A stretch of 20,236 bases of DNA, from contig DJJF01000040.1 of NCBI GenBank assembly GCA_002434005.1, positions 58,355 through 78,590 on the forward strand. Direction: 5' to 3'. Source of the DNA: Candidatus Saccharibacteria bacterium UBA6575 (GTDB lineage Bacteria; Patescibacteriota; Saccharimonadia; Saccharimonadales; Saccharimonadaceae). Below the pieces are notes generated by a model. The model was not told where the DNA came from, made no database searches, and was given only the letters and a program-made list of their open reading frames with translations. The position numbers and the translations under genes are program-made. Position 1 is the stretch's first letter. Each line of letters opens with the position of its first letter. Of this stretch, positions 19,614-20,236 are shown in pieces.

Positions 19614-20236
19614 TTAGCTGAACAGCTTCTCCCGCACGTGAATGGCATGCACCATCTTGGTCACTTCGGCGAGCAATACGTCTCCAATCTCGTCCCTGTA
19701 CGGCCTGATTCGCTGGCGACTGGTGCCGGAGTAGCGTCCGCTGTCACCCAGTACATCCTGCGTAACATTGCAGTACGCCAGCACGACCTTGCCGTCCAGA
19801 AGCGAGCGCGCTCTGAGCGCCCGCGCAGCCAGGAGCCTAACTGTTCCCGGCTGAGGCTCTCGGGTGATACCGATGAAATCCACGAGCGACGGCGCTTCGA
19901 GCCGTCGTGCGACGACGCTCTCGTTCCAATCGGCCGGGAACGCGATCTGACTCCAGTATGGCTTGATCCAGCCATGTCGCCCGTACTTGCCGATCCATTC
20001 CTGCCGCTTCGCGTGGAACTCTTGGAGGCGCCGAAGCGCGGCTACATCACCGTTCATAGCACGATCCCGATCTTCGAGCACGAGTGCGACGACCCGTTCG
20101 GCGGCAGCTTCCTCGGAGAAGCCAGTGGCCCTCACGAACAAATTGTTCCATCTGCACCGGACGCTCACCGTCGCCTCGTCGGCGCCGCTGGCTTCATCAC
20201 GTTCCTTCCAAACCTCTGCGATCCCCTTGAGGTCAC
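19614..20236 (-). CDS. GC-rich gene of unknown function, 5' end outside window
   Basis: The frame is open from the window edge to TAA at 19616-19614, giving 206 visible residues. A GTG at 20168 could be read as the start, but the coding-like frame continues upstream of it (DLKGIAEVWKERDEASGADE), so the gene is probably truncated by the window. It contains FSEEAAAERVVALVLEDRDR, AALRRLQEFHAKRQEWIGKY, GWIKPYWSQIAFPADWNESV and a basic C-terminal part (SGRYSGTSRQRIRPYRDEIG). It appears soluble, with no membrane segment or recognised catalytic motif. GC content and use of C or G at third positions are clearly higher than in the housekeeping genes, suggesting horizontal origin. Confidence 0.7.
   Translation of the reverse strand, partial: DLKGIAEVWKERDEASGADEATVSVRCRWNNLFVRATGFSEEAAAERVVALVLEDRDRAMNGDVAALRRLQEFHAKRQEWIGKYGRHGWIKPYWSQIAFPADWNESVVARRLEAPSLVDFIGITREPQPGTVRLLAARALRARSLLDGKVVLAYCNVTQDVLGDSGRYSGTSRQRIRPYRDEIGDVLLAEVTKMVHAIHVREKLFS

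Overview
The window looks like a chromosomal segment of a Candidate Phyla Radiation (Patescibacteria) bacterium, most likely a Saccharibacteria (TM7) relative. The evidence is indirect: standard genetic code, very tight packing, a reduced frr-uppS-rseP-proS cluster without cdsA or dxr, a proS without the editing insertion, small FISUMP-type pseudopilins, and a housekeeping gene set with many promoters lying almost on top of start codons. No 16S gene is present, so the phylum is an inference.

Layout. 1-2385 (minus): the N-terminal two thirds of secA, a possible 33-aa membrane peptide, and hpf. 2452-3054 (plus): a compact GC-richer cassette with a consensus promoter, a membrane-anchored zinc-ribbon protein gene, a long hairpin and, just before the convergent serS stop, a complete type III hammerhead ribozyme. 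3061-4305 (minus): serS. 4388-4939 (plus): an apparently leaderless nucleotidyltransferase-fold gene. 4940-7209 (minus): a three-gene operon of a 69-aa protein, a MacB/LolD-type ABC ATPase and a FtsX/MacB-type permease. 7270-8835 (minus): a peroxiredoxin-like protein, a DUF1761 membrane protein and a YdjM-type membrane hydrolase. 8909-10479 (minus): lysS followed by a possible 23-aa coupled ORF. 10620-11165 (plus): an unrecognised helical protein whose stop shares CTAG with the greA stop. 11162-11617 (minus): greA with a long structured leader. 11789-16398 (minus): proS, CPBP protease, rseP, uppS, frr. 16477-17547 (plus): recF. 17555-19201 (minus): two tandem type IV pilin-like genes with duplicated promoter and signal region. 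19311-19532 (plus): a 58-aa membrane protein with a strong intrinsic terminator. 19614-20236 (minus): the 3' part of a GC-rich unrecognised gene running off the window.

Together the genes serve translation (serS, lysS, proS, frr, hpf), transcription fidelity (greA), secretion and membrane proteolysis (secA, rseP, CPBP), lipid carrier synthesis (uppS), recombination (recF) and pilus biogenesis. The most striking non-gene feature is the hammerhead ribozyme at the 3' end of the zinc-ribbon gene's transcription unit. A second theme is that many start codons sit 6-11 nt behind a -10 box (serS, the NTase gene, ydjM-like, lysS, uppS, recF, both pilins), suggesting frequent leaderless or near-leaderless transcripts. 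I saw no tRNA, rRNA, CRISPR array, insertion sequence or origin. No gene-free stretch exceeds 300 bases.
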